In this document: piece by piece, positions 44,974 through 53,102 of the stretch | How the letters are laid out: the number at the start of each line of letters is the position of its first letter | How positions within the stretch are numbered: position 1 is the stretch's first letter | Assembly: GCA_938005265.1 (NCBI GenBank) | Contig: CALLOA010000061.1 | Span: 1 to 64,000 of the forward strand | DNA length: 64,000 nt | Origin: an uncultured Granulosicoccaceae bacterium | Lineage (GTDB): Bacteria > Pseudomonadota > Gammaproteobacteria > Granulosicoccales > Granulosicoccaceae | Reading direction: 5' to 3' | Notes under the pieces: generated by a model | Seen by the model: the letters and a program-made list of their open reading frames with translations, nothing else | Databases searched by the model: none | What the model was told of the DNA's origin: nothing | Made by a program: the position numbers and the translations under genes

Positions 44974-46008
44974 ATGTTTGCAAAATCAGTACTTTGTGGA
45001 AGCTTTGCTTTATTTCTTAGCAGTCCTGTGCTGGCACGTGACAGCATCAGCATCGTCGGTTCGTCGACTGTTTTCCCGTTTGCAACAGTGGTGGCAGAGC
45101 GCTTCGGTAAGGTGACCGATTTCAAAACACCTAAAATTGAATCTACCGGCTCCGGTGGCGGCTTGAAATTGTTTTGCTCCGGCCTGGGAACCGGCACGCC
45201 GGATATCACCAATTCCTCGCGACGTATCAAGAAAAGCGAATTCGAACTGTGTCAGGAAAACGGGGTAACCGAAATTATCGAAGGGCTGATCGGCTACGAT
45301 GGTATCGCCGTAGCCAACTCTGTGGAAGCTGAACAGATCTCGCTGACAAGGCAGCATCTGTTCATGGCTCTTGCCAAGGATGTACCGTCACCTGACGGTG
45401 GCGACACACTGGTACCCAATCCGTACAAGTCATGGAATGAAATCAGCAGTGATCTGCCTGATCTGGCCATAGAAGTTCTGGGCCCTCCCCCAACTTCCGG
45501 CACTCGCGACGCATTTGTCGAACTGGCAATGGAATCCGGTTGTAAAGCCTTTGATTTCATCAATGAGATGAAGAAAAGCGACGAAGACGCCTTCAAGGCA
45601 CTGTGCCATACTATTCGCGAAGACGGCGCGTATGTTGAAGCTGGTGAAAACGACAATCTGATTGTGCAGAAACTTGAAGCTAATCCGAATGCCCTGGGAA
45701 TATTCGGTTTCAGTTTTCTTGAACAGAATTCAGATCTGGTGCAGAGCTCCGTTATCGAAGGGTTCGAAGCAGATTTTGATGCGATAGCTGACGGTGATTA
45801 CCCTATCTCGCGGCCACTCTATTTTTATGCCAAAAAGCAACACATTGGCCAAATACCCGGTATCGCCGAATATCTGGCAGAATTTACCAGTGAAGGTGCC
45901 TGGGGCGAAGACGGTTACCTGGCAGATAAAGGCATGATTCCGCTAAGCGATGAAGAACGGGATGAGATCGGTTCTGCGGTCAGTTCCGGTACCCCGCTGG
46001 AATTGTAG
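44974..46008 (+). CDS. pstS: phosphate ABC transporter substrate-binding protein
   Basis: 344 residues from ATG 44974, which has GGAG at 44960-44963. Signal peptide about 1-21 (VLCGSFALFLSSPVLA). Phosphate-binding segments: IVGSSTVFPF, ESTGSGGGLKLFCSG and PTSGTRDAF. The periplasmic protein captures phosphate for PstCAB. This is the longer PstS type (often near 340 residues) found in marine and pseudomonad genomes, not the E. coli-length one. An upstream TTG at 44938 has no supporting site. A hairpin terminator follows the gene, so pstS can be made in excess over the membrane parts. Confidence 0.93.
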   Translation: MFAKSVLCGSFALFLSSPVLARDSISIVGSSTVFPFATVVAERFGKVTDFKTPKIESTGSGGGLKLFCSGLGTGTPDITNSSRRIKKSEFELCQENGVTEIIEGLIGYDGIAVANSVEAEQISLTRQHLFMALAKDVPSPDGGDTLVPNPYKSWNEISSDLPDLAIEVLGPPPTSGTRDAFVELAMESGCKAFDFINEMKKSDEDAFKALCHTIREDGAYVEAGENDNLIVQKLEANPNALGIFGFSFLEQNSDLVQSSVIEGFEADFDAIADGDYPISRPLYFYAKKQHIGQIPGIAEYLAEFTSEGAWGEDGYLADKGMIPLSDEERDEIGSAVSSGTPLEL

Positions 46009-46034
46009 AAAGAAAAACAACTTTATGATTGAAT

Positions 46035-46058
46035 CGGTGCGCTCAGGCGCACCGTTTT
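46035..46058 (+). terminator. intrinsic terminator/attenuator between pstS and pstC
   Basis: CGGTGCGC (46035-46042) and GCGCACCG (46047-46054) form a perfect 8-bp stem with a TCAG tetraloop, followed by TTTT. Being inside the pst operon it probably lowers read-through into pstC. Confidence 0.8.
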
Positions 46059-46066
46059 AATTGAAC

Positions 46067-46110
46067 AAGAACGAATTAAATAAGAACGAACAAATAAGAA
46101 CGAATTGAAT
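46067..46110. repeat. 14-15 bp tandem repeat x3 in the pstS-pstC gap
   Basis: AAGAACGAATTAAAT (46067-46081), AAGAACGAACAAAT (46082-46095) and AAGAACGAATTGAAT (46096-46110), between the terminator and the 20-bp palindrome. Confidence 0.85.
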
Positions 46111-46130
46111 CAGAGCGCCATGGCGCTCTG
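46111..46130. repeat. 20-bp perfect palindrome
   Basis: CAGAGCGCCATGGCGCTCTG reads the same on both strands; as RNA it can form an 8-bp stem with a CATG loop, followed by TCGTGTTT. A second hairpin before pstC, possibly a back-up attenuator or RNA-processing site. Confidence 0.8.
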
Positions 46131-46219
46131 TCGTGTTTGAGTCAGCACGTTTGTATCAGCCCGTCAAAGCGCGCTGTTGTATTAGAAACAGAATATCAGT
46201 AGGGAGCAAACCCCGGTTC

Positions 46220-47608
46220 ATGCAAAGCAATACGTTACTGCTGGTGATTCTGGCGCTGGCTGTCGTGAGTTATTTCTTCGCACGGCATAAGGCTTTCGGC
46301 GTACTGAAAAGCAACGGGTCGGTGAGCGCCCGGCATTCACTGCCAGCTCACTACGGTTACCTGCTGGCGTTATGGTGTGCGATTCCTGCACTGGCGATTC
46401 TTTTGGGTTGGAAACTGTTTGAGCCCGGCGTGATAAACGGCATGCTGGTCGACTCTCTGCCACAACAGGTGGTAGATGGCGGTGACAGTCGAATCGGCCT
46501 CTACACCAACGATATCAACAATCTGGTAGAAGCCGGCGGGATTGAAAGTATTGCGGATGCTGACAAGCAGGCCGCTGCACAAAAATTGGTAAGCCTGCGC
46601 AGTGCCAGCCGACTTGTGCTGACCGTTCTGGTACTCGCAGCACTGTTGGTCAGCCTGCTAGTCGGCCTTCGGCATATGCAACCTCAAACACAAGCCCGTG
46701 TCATCGTCGAGAAATTCATTAAAGTCATACTGGTTAGCTGTGCAAGCATAGCCATTCTGACAACTATGGGGATCGTACTTTCAGTCCTCTTTGAATCTAT
46801 TCGTTTCTTTCAGCAAGTCGGGTTCTGGGAATTTGTCACAGGTTCGAAATGGAGCCCGCAGACGGCTATTCGTGCTGATCAGGTTGGCTCATCCGGGTCG
46901 TTCGGAGCTATTCCACTCTTTACAGGGACCATGCTGATTTCGGTGATCGCTTTGATTGTCGCGGTACCATTGGGACTGATGTCAGCAATCTATTTGGCCG
47001 AGTACGCCAGCGCGCGTACTCGGTCAATCGTAAAACCTCTTCTGGAAATTCTGGCAGGCATACCCACCGTCGTATACGGGTTCTTTGCAGCACTTACCGT
47101 TGCACCGGCGATTCGTTCGATGGGGGAATCCATAGGCCTGTCAGTCTCCAGCGAAAGTGCGCTGGCAGCCGGTGCCGTTATGGGGATCATGATTATTCCT
47201 TTTGTTTCATCACTGTCTGATGATGTCATCACATCGGTCCCGCAATCCATTCGTGATGCCTCATTCGGTCTCGGCGCGACCCAAGCCGAAACCATCCGCA
47301 AAGTCGTTTTGCCGGCCGCCCTGCCCGGCATTGTCAGCAGTGTGTTACTGGCTGCATCCCGCGCCATTGGAGAAACCATGATTGTTGTAATGGCTGCAGG
47401 CCTTGCCGCCAATCTGACAGCCAATCCACTGGAAGCGGTCACGACCGTAACCGTTCAAATTGTCACCTTGCTGACCGGTGACCAGGAATTTGAAAGCGCA
47501 AAAACCCTGGCAGCGTTTGCACTGGGACTGATGTTGTTTGTTGCCACACTACTATTAAATGTAATCGCGCTTTACACCGTGCGGCGATACCGCGAGCAAT
47601 ACGACTGA
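46220..47608 (+). CDS. pstC: phosphate ABC transporter permease PstC
   Basis: 462 residues from ATG 46220. The C-terminal two-thirds is a binding-protein-dependent permease with GSFGAIPLFTGTMLIS, AIYLAEYASARTRSIVKPLLE and the EAA loop VPQSIRDASFGLGATQAETI. The N-terminal 200 or so residues are extra relative to E. coli PstC (319 aa), with two more membrane segments enclosing a soluble stretch. A frame from 46133 gives 29 more residues without support. pstA follows after 2 bp. Confidence 0.92.
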   Translation: MQSNTLLLVILALAVVSYFFARHKAFGVLKSNGSVSARHSLPAHYGYLLALWCAIPALAILLGWKLFEPGVINGMLVDSLPQQVVDGGDSRIGLYTNDINNLVEAGGIESIADADKQAAAQKLVSLRSASRLVLTVLVLAALLVSLLVGLRHMQPQTQARVIVEKFIKVILVSCASIAILTTMGIVLSVLFESIRFFQQVGFWEFVTGSKWSPQTAIRADQVGSSGSFGAIPLFTGTMLISVIALIVAVPLGLMSAIYLAEYASARTRSIVKPLLEILAGIPTVVYGFFAALTVAPAIRSMGESIGLSVSSESALAAGAVMGIMIIPFVSSLSDDVITSVPQSIRDASFGLGATQAETIRKVVLPAALPGIVSSVLLAASRAIGETMIVVMAAGLAANLTANPLEAVTTVTVQIVTLLTGDQEFESAKTLAAFALGLMLFVATLLLNVIALYTVRRYREQYD

Positions 47609-47610
47609 TC

Positions 47611-48891
47611 ATGAGTGATACTACTGAAATTGTAAAAGCCTCGCTGGCAAGGCGTTACCGCGCCGAGCGGCGATTCCGTTTCTACGGTGTCCTTGCCATC
47701 ACCATCAGTCTGTCATTTCTGGCTTTCCTGTTGATCAGTATCGTTTTCCGTTCGATTCCTGCATTTACCCAATCATCGATCCACCTTGATGTCGCACTGG
47801 ATGCTGAAACACTGGGTGTCAGTGAAAACCCGGATTATGCCGAATTACGCACAGCCAACTACTCGGGTGCAATCAAAAAGGCGATGCGAGAGAGATTCCC
47901 TGATGTCAGTAAACGAAAGGAGAAAAAGAATCTCTATTCCCTGATCAGCTCCGGTGCCGAGTTTCAGTTACGTGATCATGTCATTTCTGACCCGACGATC
48001 ATCGGTGGTAACACAGTTATCTGGTTGCAGGCTGATGATGAACTGGATGCCTTGGTTGCAGCCGTTGACGATGTAACGAATATCGGTGATGTTAAAACAC
48101 GGCTTAACGAGCAACAGCGCGGCTGGATTGCCGAACTGCAGCAAGCAGGTGAAATAAAAACCCGGTTTAACAAAACGTTTTTCACCAATGGTGACTCACG
48201 GGAGCCGGAGCTGGCAGGGATAAAGGCCGCTTTGTTTGGTTCAGCATGGACCTTGTTAGTAACCTTTTTGTTATCTTTTCCGGTCGCTGTTTGTGCAGCT
48301 ATTTATCTTGAAGAGTTTGCACCGGTCAATCGCTGGACCGATCTCATCGAAGTCAATATCAATAACCTTGCAGCCGTTCCATCGATCGTTTTCGGTCTGT
48401 TGGGGCTTGCCGTTTTTATCAACTTTTTTGCCCTGCCGCGTTCCGCACCGCTGGTCGGTGGTATTGTGTTGTCACTAATGACGTTGCCCACAATTATCAT
48501 CTCGAGTCGTGCAGCACTGAAAGCCGTACCACCCTCAATCCGCGAAGCGGCTCAAGGTATCGGCGCATCGCAGGTCCAGGTGGTATTCCACCATGTACTG
48601 CCACTGGCAATGCCCGGAATACTCACCGGCACCATCATCGGTCTGGCGCAAGCATTGGGCGAAACTGCACCGCTATTGATGATTGGTATGGTAGCTTTTA
48701 TTGTCGACATTCCGGCCGGCATTACTGATCCTGCGACCGTATTGCCGGTACAGGTATTTTTGTGGGCTGATAGTCCGGAGCGCGCTTTTGTCGCCAAAAC
48801 ATCTGCCGCCATCGTTGTGTTGTTGCTGTTTCTGATTGTTATGAACGCCGTGGCTGTACTGCTACGCAAAAAATTTGAACGCCGCTGGTGA
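47611..48891 (+). CDS. pstA: phosphate ABC transporter permease PstA
   Basis: 426 residues. The first membrane segment (AITISLSFLAFLLISIVF) is followed by about 150 residues of predicted periplasmic sequence (TQSSIHLDVALDAETLG and on), then the permease core with the EAA loop VPPSIREAAQGIGASQVQVV and GETAPLLMIGM. E. coli PstA is 296 residues, so the soluble insertion is large; the same kind is known in long PstA proteins of pseudomonads. It pairs with PstC in the membrane channel. Confidence 0.93.
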   Translation: MSDTTEIVKASLARRYRAERRFRFYGVLAITISLSFLAFLLISIVFRSIPAFTQSSIHLDVALDAETLGVSENPDYAELRTANYSGAIKKAMRERFPDVSKRKEKKNLYSLISSGAEFQLRDHVISDPTIIGGNTVIWLQADDELDALVAAVDDVTNIGDVKTRLNEQQRGWIAELQQAGEIKTRFNKTFFTNGDSREPELAGIKAALFGSAWTLLVTFLLSFPVAVCAAIYLEEFAPVNRWTDLIEVNINNLAAVPSIVFGLLGLAVFINFFALPRSAPLVGGIVLSLMTLPTIIISSRAALKAVPPSIREAAQGIGASQVQVVFHHVLPLAMPGILTGTIIGLAQALGETAPLLMIGMVAFIVDIPAGITDPATVLPVQVFLWADSPERAFVAKTSAAIVVLLLFLIVMNAVAVLLRKKFERRW

Positions 48892-48959
48892 GTAGCAACG
48901 CGACCAGCCACACTATAGCTATATAATAACTTCCACGACCAATACCCGGGTAAGATATC

Positions 48960-49778
48960 TTGGATGAAGCTCAAGCAGTACTGGATAGCATAGAAGGAAC
49001 AGTCGGCGAAATCGCTGTCGACAATCCGAAAATGTCCATGCGTGACGTTGATGTCTTTTACGCAGAAAAACAGGCCATATTCGGTGTCGATCTTGATGTC
49101 GCCAACAACGAAGTCATCGCCATGATAGGCCCTTCAGGTTGTGGCAAATCAACCTTTTTGCGTTGCCTCAACCGCATGAACGACACGATTCCCATCTGCC
49201 GCGTCAGTGGCTCGGTAATGCTCGACGGTGACGATATTTACGCAGCTGATCAGGACCCGGTTCTACTTCGTGCTCGGGTCGGCATGGTATTCCAGAAACC
49301 GAACCCCTTCCCCAAGAGCATTTTTGACAATGTCGCCTACGGTGCACGTATCCACGGTCTGGCAGCCAATCGCGCCGAGCTCGATGATATCGTCGTTGGC
49401 AGCCTGAAACGTGCAGGGCTCTATGAGGAAGTAAAATCCCGTCTGGATGCACCGGGAACCAGTTTGTCTGGCGGACAACAACAACGTTTGTGTATTGCAC
49501 GAAGTATTGCAGTCAGCCCCGAAGTTATTCTGATGGATGAACCTTGCTCGGCTCTTGACCCGATCGCAACGGCACGAATTGAAGAACTGATAGATGAACT
49601 ACGTGAGAACTATGCCATCGCCATTGTTACGCACTCCATGCAACAGGCAGCACGTGTGTCCCAGCGTACAGCGTACTTTCACCTGGGCAAGCTGGTCGAG
49701 GTTGGCGACACGAACGAGATATTCACCAACCCTCAACACGAACTAACGGAAAATTACATAACCGGGCGATTCGGCTAA
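48960..49778 (+). CDS. pstB: phosphate ABC transporter ATP-binding protein
   Basis: 272 residues from a TTG at 48960. Walker [11 protein letters not shown]-loop [11 protein letters not shown], signature LSGGQQQRL and Walker [13 protein letters not shown] are complete, and the PstB-typical RCLNRMND is present. Residues 1-25 before [20 protein letters not shown] are acidic and could be untranslated if a later start is used. It energises phosphate import. 68 bp after pstA. Confidence 0.95.
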   Translation: MDEAQAVLDSIEGTVGEIAVDNPKMSMRDVDVFYAEKQAIFGVDLDVANNEVIAMIGPSGCGKSTFLRCLNRMNDTIPICRVSGSVMLDGDDIYAADQDPVLLRARVGMVFQKPNPFPKSIFDNVAYGARIHGLAANRAELDDIVVGSLKRAGLYEEVKSRLDAPGTSLSGGQQQRLCIARSIAVSPEVILMDEPCSALDPIATARIEELIDELRENYAIAIVTHSMQQAARVSQRTAYFHLGKLVEVGDTNEIFTNPQHELTENYITGRFG

Positions 49779-49780
49779 GT

Positions 49781-49831
49781 CGGCCACACCTCGCCGGCCA
49801 CACCTCGCCGGCCGCACCTCGCCGGCCACGC
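49781..49831. repeat. 14-bp tandem repeat, 3.6 copies, between pstB and phoU
   Basis: CGGCCACACCTCGC at 49781-49794 and 49795-49808, CGGCCGCACCTCGC at 49809-49822 and CGGCCACGC at 49823-49831. It fills most of the 92-bp gap; GCCGGC steps make it GC-rich compared with its surroundings and able to fold. Confidence 0.95.
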
Positions 49832-49870
49832 TTGCAATCTGCAAACTAACGAACGCGACAGGAGATAAAA

Positions 49871-50587
49871 ATGGCTGACAAGCTACATCTGGACCAGCAC
49901 ATATCGCAGAAATTCAACGATGAACTCGAAGATATCCGCAGCCGTGCGTTACAAATGGGTGGCATGGTGGAGAAACAGGTATCCGGAGGTTTGCAAGCCC
50001 TGCTTGAAGGCAACAGCGAGCTGGGCAACAAAGTGGCGAAGCTGGATCACGAAGTCAACTCGCTGGAAGTAGAGATTGATGAAGCCTGTACCCAGGTGCT
50101 GGCCAGACGCCAACCGGCCGCCAGCGATTTACGATTGATTGTAACCGTAATAAAAGTCATTACGGATCTTGAAAGAATTGGCGATGAGGCTGAAAAGCTG
50201 GGCCGATTTGCTGTAGATCTCGCCAGTTCACGTGAACTACCCGCCTATCGCAAAGAATTGCGCCATCTTGGCGAACTCGTACAAACCATGCTGCATGACG
50301 CACTCGATTGTTTCGCGCGTATGGATTACGAGGCGGCTCTCAAGGTTGCAGCCCGCGATGACGATGTCAATGCCGAGTATGAAACGCTATCACGTTTACT
50401 CATCACACACGTTATGGAAGACCCGCGCCAGGTCAAGAACGTATTTAACATCACCTGGTGTGCACGCGCGCTTGAGCGTATCGGCGATCATTCGGTGAAT
50501 ATTTGTGAGTACGTGGTATTCCTGGTTAAAGGCAAAGATATACGGCACACCAATCTGGTCGATATCAATCAGTCACTGAAACCATAG
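49871..50587 (+). CDS. phoU: phosphate signalling protein PhoU
   Basis: 238 residues, two three-helix PhoU repeats. The family motifs are visible: ARRQPAASDLRLIVTVIKVI and DLERIGDEAEKLGRFA in the first half, with the second copy WCARALERIGDHSVNICEYV. It binds metals at the E/D-x3-D sites and damps PhoR signalling in phosphate-rich cells. An AGGAG-like site (GACAGGAGATAAAA) precedes the ATG. Confidence 0.97.
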   Translation: MADKLHLDQHISQKFNDELEDIRSRALQMGGMVEKQVSGGLQALLEGNSELGNKVAKLDHEVNSLEVEIDEACTQVLARRQPAASDLRLIVTVIKVITDLERIGDEAEKLGRFAVDLASSRELPAYRKELRHLGELVQTMLHDALDCFARMDYEAALKVAARDDDVNAEYETLSRLLITHVMEDPRQVKNVFNITWCARALERIGDHSVNICEYVVFLVKGKDIRHTNLVDINQSLKP

Positions 50588-50594
50588 CTTTAAC

Positions 50595-50670
50595 CTTGGC
50601 TGTAACAGCGCTTGGCTGCAACAGCGGCTGAAATTAGCTTTAATATCTCAGGAGCTATATCTCAGCAGCT
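50595..50670. repeat. two adjoining tandem duplications (16 bp x2 and 14 bp x2)
   Basis: CTTGGCTGTAACAGCG (50595-50610) is followed by CTTGGCTGCAACAGCG (50611-50626). Then ATATCTCAGGAGCT (50643-50656) is followed by ATATCTCAGCAGCT (50657-50670), which touches the stop codon of the leftward lipoprotein gene. Both pairs differ at one position. Confidence 0.9.
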
Positions 50671-51277
50671 AATATTGTGCGATCACGCGCTCGAGTAAAA
50701 GCGCATCAGATATCTGCAAGGCAGTCGTACCAACCGCCGGGTCCTGCAGTACCTCTATGACATCGCTCTTGCTTTGCCAACGCTGGCTATCAGGTCTTCC
50801 CACAGCACGTGATAGTTGCAGATCACCGGATACCGATTCGCCGATACGCTGCACTCTGGCCCCAGCACCTGTCTCGTTCCTGAAGGCAAATTGCATTTGA
50901 AACAATCTATCGTCCACAAAACGGTACGTTACTTTTTCTATCGGTGTACCCGCATAAGCAAGTTCCTCCGAAAAAAGCTCGTACACACAATCTTCAACCG
51001 TAATTGCACGTCGAGACCCTAGCAGACCACTCTTTATGTAGCTGCATTGTGGCTCGAGACCAAAACTCGTCGCGGCGCGCAACAGAACCTGTTCGCGGCG
51101 ATCGCTTATTCGATTTTCAACAAATTCGACCCGCCCATCATTCTCAATCAGTCGGGCATATTGGGGTTGCACACCCTGTAGAGGCTCATCTGTCCCGGTG
51201 GCACAAGCGCCCAACGTCATCATAATCAAGGTGACGCAACCCGGAACAACCCAATGGCGCATGAAATTTTTATTCAT
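50669..51277 (-). CDS. lipoprotein of unknown function
   Basis: 202 residues from ATG 51277, which has AAGGGA upstream. N-terminal hydrophobic stretch ends in the lipobox TLGAC. The mature part has SFGLEPQCSYIKSG with ITVEDCVYELFSEE (two Cys that may pair), then a beta-rich IEKVTYRFVDDRLFQMQFAF. No family was recognised. It is transcribed leftward 55 bp after the trypsin-like protease, in the same direction, so the two may be co-transcribed; a substrate or partner link is a guess. Confidence 0.7.
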   Translation of the reverse strand: MNKNFMRHWVVPGCVTLIMMTLGACATGTDEPLQGVQPQYARLIENDGRVEFVENRISDRREQVLLRAATSFGLEPQCSYIKSGLLGSRRAITVEDCVYELFSEELAYAGTPIEKVTYRFVDDRLFQMQFAFRNETGAGARVQRIGESVSGDLQLSRAVGRPDSQRWQSKSDVIEVLQDPAVGTTALQISDALLLERVIAQY

Positions 51278-51332
51278 TATTATTTTCCCTTCATGGCCGC
51301 CAATCGTGCAATCGGCAGCGCGAAACTGTTGG

Positions 51333-52598
51333 TTAGCTACCGAGGTGCTGCTTCGCAGTTTCACCGGAAGAGGAGGCTAACAATGAACTGTCGCCAGTTT
51401 CTGACGACATATTTGCGGCTTCTTCTCTACCGCGTCGCCATACAAACAATGCCATTATCAACATGATGAAAGGTAAAAATGCACCCATGCTGCCACTACC
51501 ACCAGAATCCGGTTTGCTGGCACTGGCTGTAACGATATCTGAACCGATTCCGTTGGAACTGTCCGGATTTTCAAAATCCGTGATGCCGGCTATGTCACTG
51601 ATCCATTGTTTGTAGAAGGAAACGCGGCTGTACACCCCGTAAAAATTCGGTTCGGCACAACCCCTACCAAAACTCACCACACCAATCTGGCGATACTCAC
51701 CGCCCTGAAGTGCCATCAAGGGACCACCACTATCACCCAGACAACTGTCTCTGCCTCCTTGCGGGAAACCAGCACATATCTGCCCTTCACCGATTAGGCC
51801 GTTGTAGGATATCGGTGCGTTACAGATAGCGGTTGAAACGATAGGCAGAAAAACCTCATTAAGCTCCGATGGAAAAAGTGGCCGGTTCGGGTTATTAAAA
51901 TTAGTCGCCCCCCAACCGACAACCACTGATTGCTCACCTGCGATTTCACGTGCATCACCATCAAAGATTCGCATGAACGGTTGATCGGTTGGTGTTGCCA
52001 GTTCAATCAGTGCAATGTCATGTGGCGCTGAAGGGTCTGAGTTATCGTAATCAGGGTGGACGAACAGATTGGCAACGACAAATTCACTGGCTTGCGATTC
52101 ATTGGCCAGATCGGTAAAACCCAGCGCTATGCGCAACGATGCCGGATCAAGCTGAGTACCAAATCCATCAAACAAACAATGCCCGGCAGTCACAGCCCAT
52201 CGCGAATTGATCAATGTGGCTGCGCAGAATTGGCGTTGGAACAGGCTCTGGTCATTGATGCGCACCAGCGCAACTGTAGATGGCCATTCACCTTCATCCG
52301 CGGACTCCCCGCCGATTATGCGCGTTTGCACTGTTGGCAGTTCACCCTGCCCTGCACCCGCAGCAAGGAAATCACCATACGAATGGGCTGAATCCGCCGC
52401 AGCCACCGATAGCGACGCTGTGATCAATGCCATCGGCAACAGTGTTGTTCTGAGGTTCAAACAAAGGCTGGTCCAGCAGTTGTCAGCCGCCGCGTTGCGA
52501 GTGTTTTGGTGATTTGACGCACGTGTTTTTGAACCGGAAACCGAAAGCGCTCGGTATAGGTATAGGTAACGGTGCATCGCGTTCTTTATTATTTTCAT
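51333..52598 (-). CDS. secreted trypsin-like serine protease with GlyGly-CTERM-like anchor
   Basis: 421 residues as listed. Chymotrypsin-fold triad: H140 (VTAGHCLF), D194 (PHDIALIEL) and S290 (CLGDSGGPL); the activation site R93 before IIGGESADEGEWP implies a zymogen. The signal peptide lies at about 50-70 (TTLLPMALITASLSVAAA), so about 48 residues precede it; a later start (for example TTG at residue 47) may be used. At 366-372 is GGSGSMG followed by a hydrophobic run (AFLPFIMLIMALFVW) and RRGRE, the pattern of GlyGly-CTERM/rhombosortase signals known on Vibrio VesB-type proteases. Unlike the standard signal, 28 Ser-rich residues follow the basic cluster. Convergent to nothing; its own unit with the lipoprotein. 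Confidence 0.82.
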   Translation of the reverse strand: MKIIKNAMHRYLYLYRALSVSGSKTRASNHQNTRNAAADNCWTSLCLNLRTTLLPMALITASLSVAAADSAHSYGDFLAAGAGQGELPTVQTRIIGGESADEGEWPSTVALVRINDQSLFQRQFCAATLINSRWAVTAGHCLFDGFGTQLDPASLRIALGFTDLANESQASEFVVANLFVHPDYDNSDPSAPHDIALIELATPTDQPFMRIFDGDAREIAGEQSVVVGWGATNFNNPNRPLFPSELNEVFLPIVSTAICNAPISYNGLIGEGQICAGFPQGGRDSCLGDSGGPLMALQGGEYRQIGVVSFGRGCAEPNFYGVYSRVSFYKQWISDIAGITDFENPDSSNGIGSDIVTASASKPDSGGSGSMGAFLPFIMLIMALFVWRRGREEAANMSSETGDSSLLASSSGETAKQHLGS

Positions 52599-53102
52599 TA
52601 TTGAGTCTTATGACTTCGCGATACAGATCTTTGCGGCAGCGCACGACAGGAAATTTAGTGCAAGCCTTGAATTGTGACCAGCAAGTTCACAATTTGTAAG
52701 CAGTATTGGCATATGGCTCCCGTCCTGGTGCTCGGTTAGTTTTTGTCCGGATTGTTACTCGTTCCAGTTGCTCTGCTGTACTTAGCGAGTACCAGTTGTT
52801 TGATTTCGACCAACAGTGGTCACAGTTCACAAAAAGGCGGAGCGCTTCGGTAAATCTACGGTGTATATCTACGGTATATCCAGGAACAGGCGTATATCGA
52901 GGACCAAGCGTATATCGAGGACCAAGCGTATTCCGAGAAACAAGCGTGTACCGAGAAACAAGCGTAACGTGAATTACGACTCAAATAGTAAGCGATATAT
53001 CCTCTGCTTCAGCATACAAAGTGGATAACAACCCGGATAACCAGCTTCGAAGCGCAGTCTGCCGGGCAAATAGCAAGCCCTTCAAATATTTTGTTACTAC
53101 AT
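52599..53102. other. 504-bp intergenic region with an 18-bp tandem array
   Basis: Between the protease and the oxidoreductase. The region holds the array at 52873-52962. Open frames on the + strand here translate the array as repetitive peptides (VYRGPS- or ISRTKR-like) and carry no family signature, so they are not taken as genes. Confidence 0.6.
52873..52962. repeat. 18-bp tandem repeat, 5 copies
   Basis: Units at 52873-52890 (diverged), 52891-52908 and 52909-52926 (both CGTATATCGAGGACCAAG, identical), 52927-52944 (CGTATTCCGAGAAACAAG) and 52945-52962 (CGTGTACCGAGAAACAAG). A gradient of divergence from the centre outward suggests stepwise expansion. Confidence 0.9.

Noticed and set aside
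49781-52962. Short tandem arrays considered as CRISPR
   Set aside because: Units are 14-18 bp and directly adjacent without spacers, and no cas gene is present.
52706-53028. Overlapping + strand frames giving repeated VYRGPS- and ISRTKR-like peptides
   Set aside because: The peptides are only the translation of an 18-bp tandem array in two frames, with no start signal or family match.
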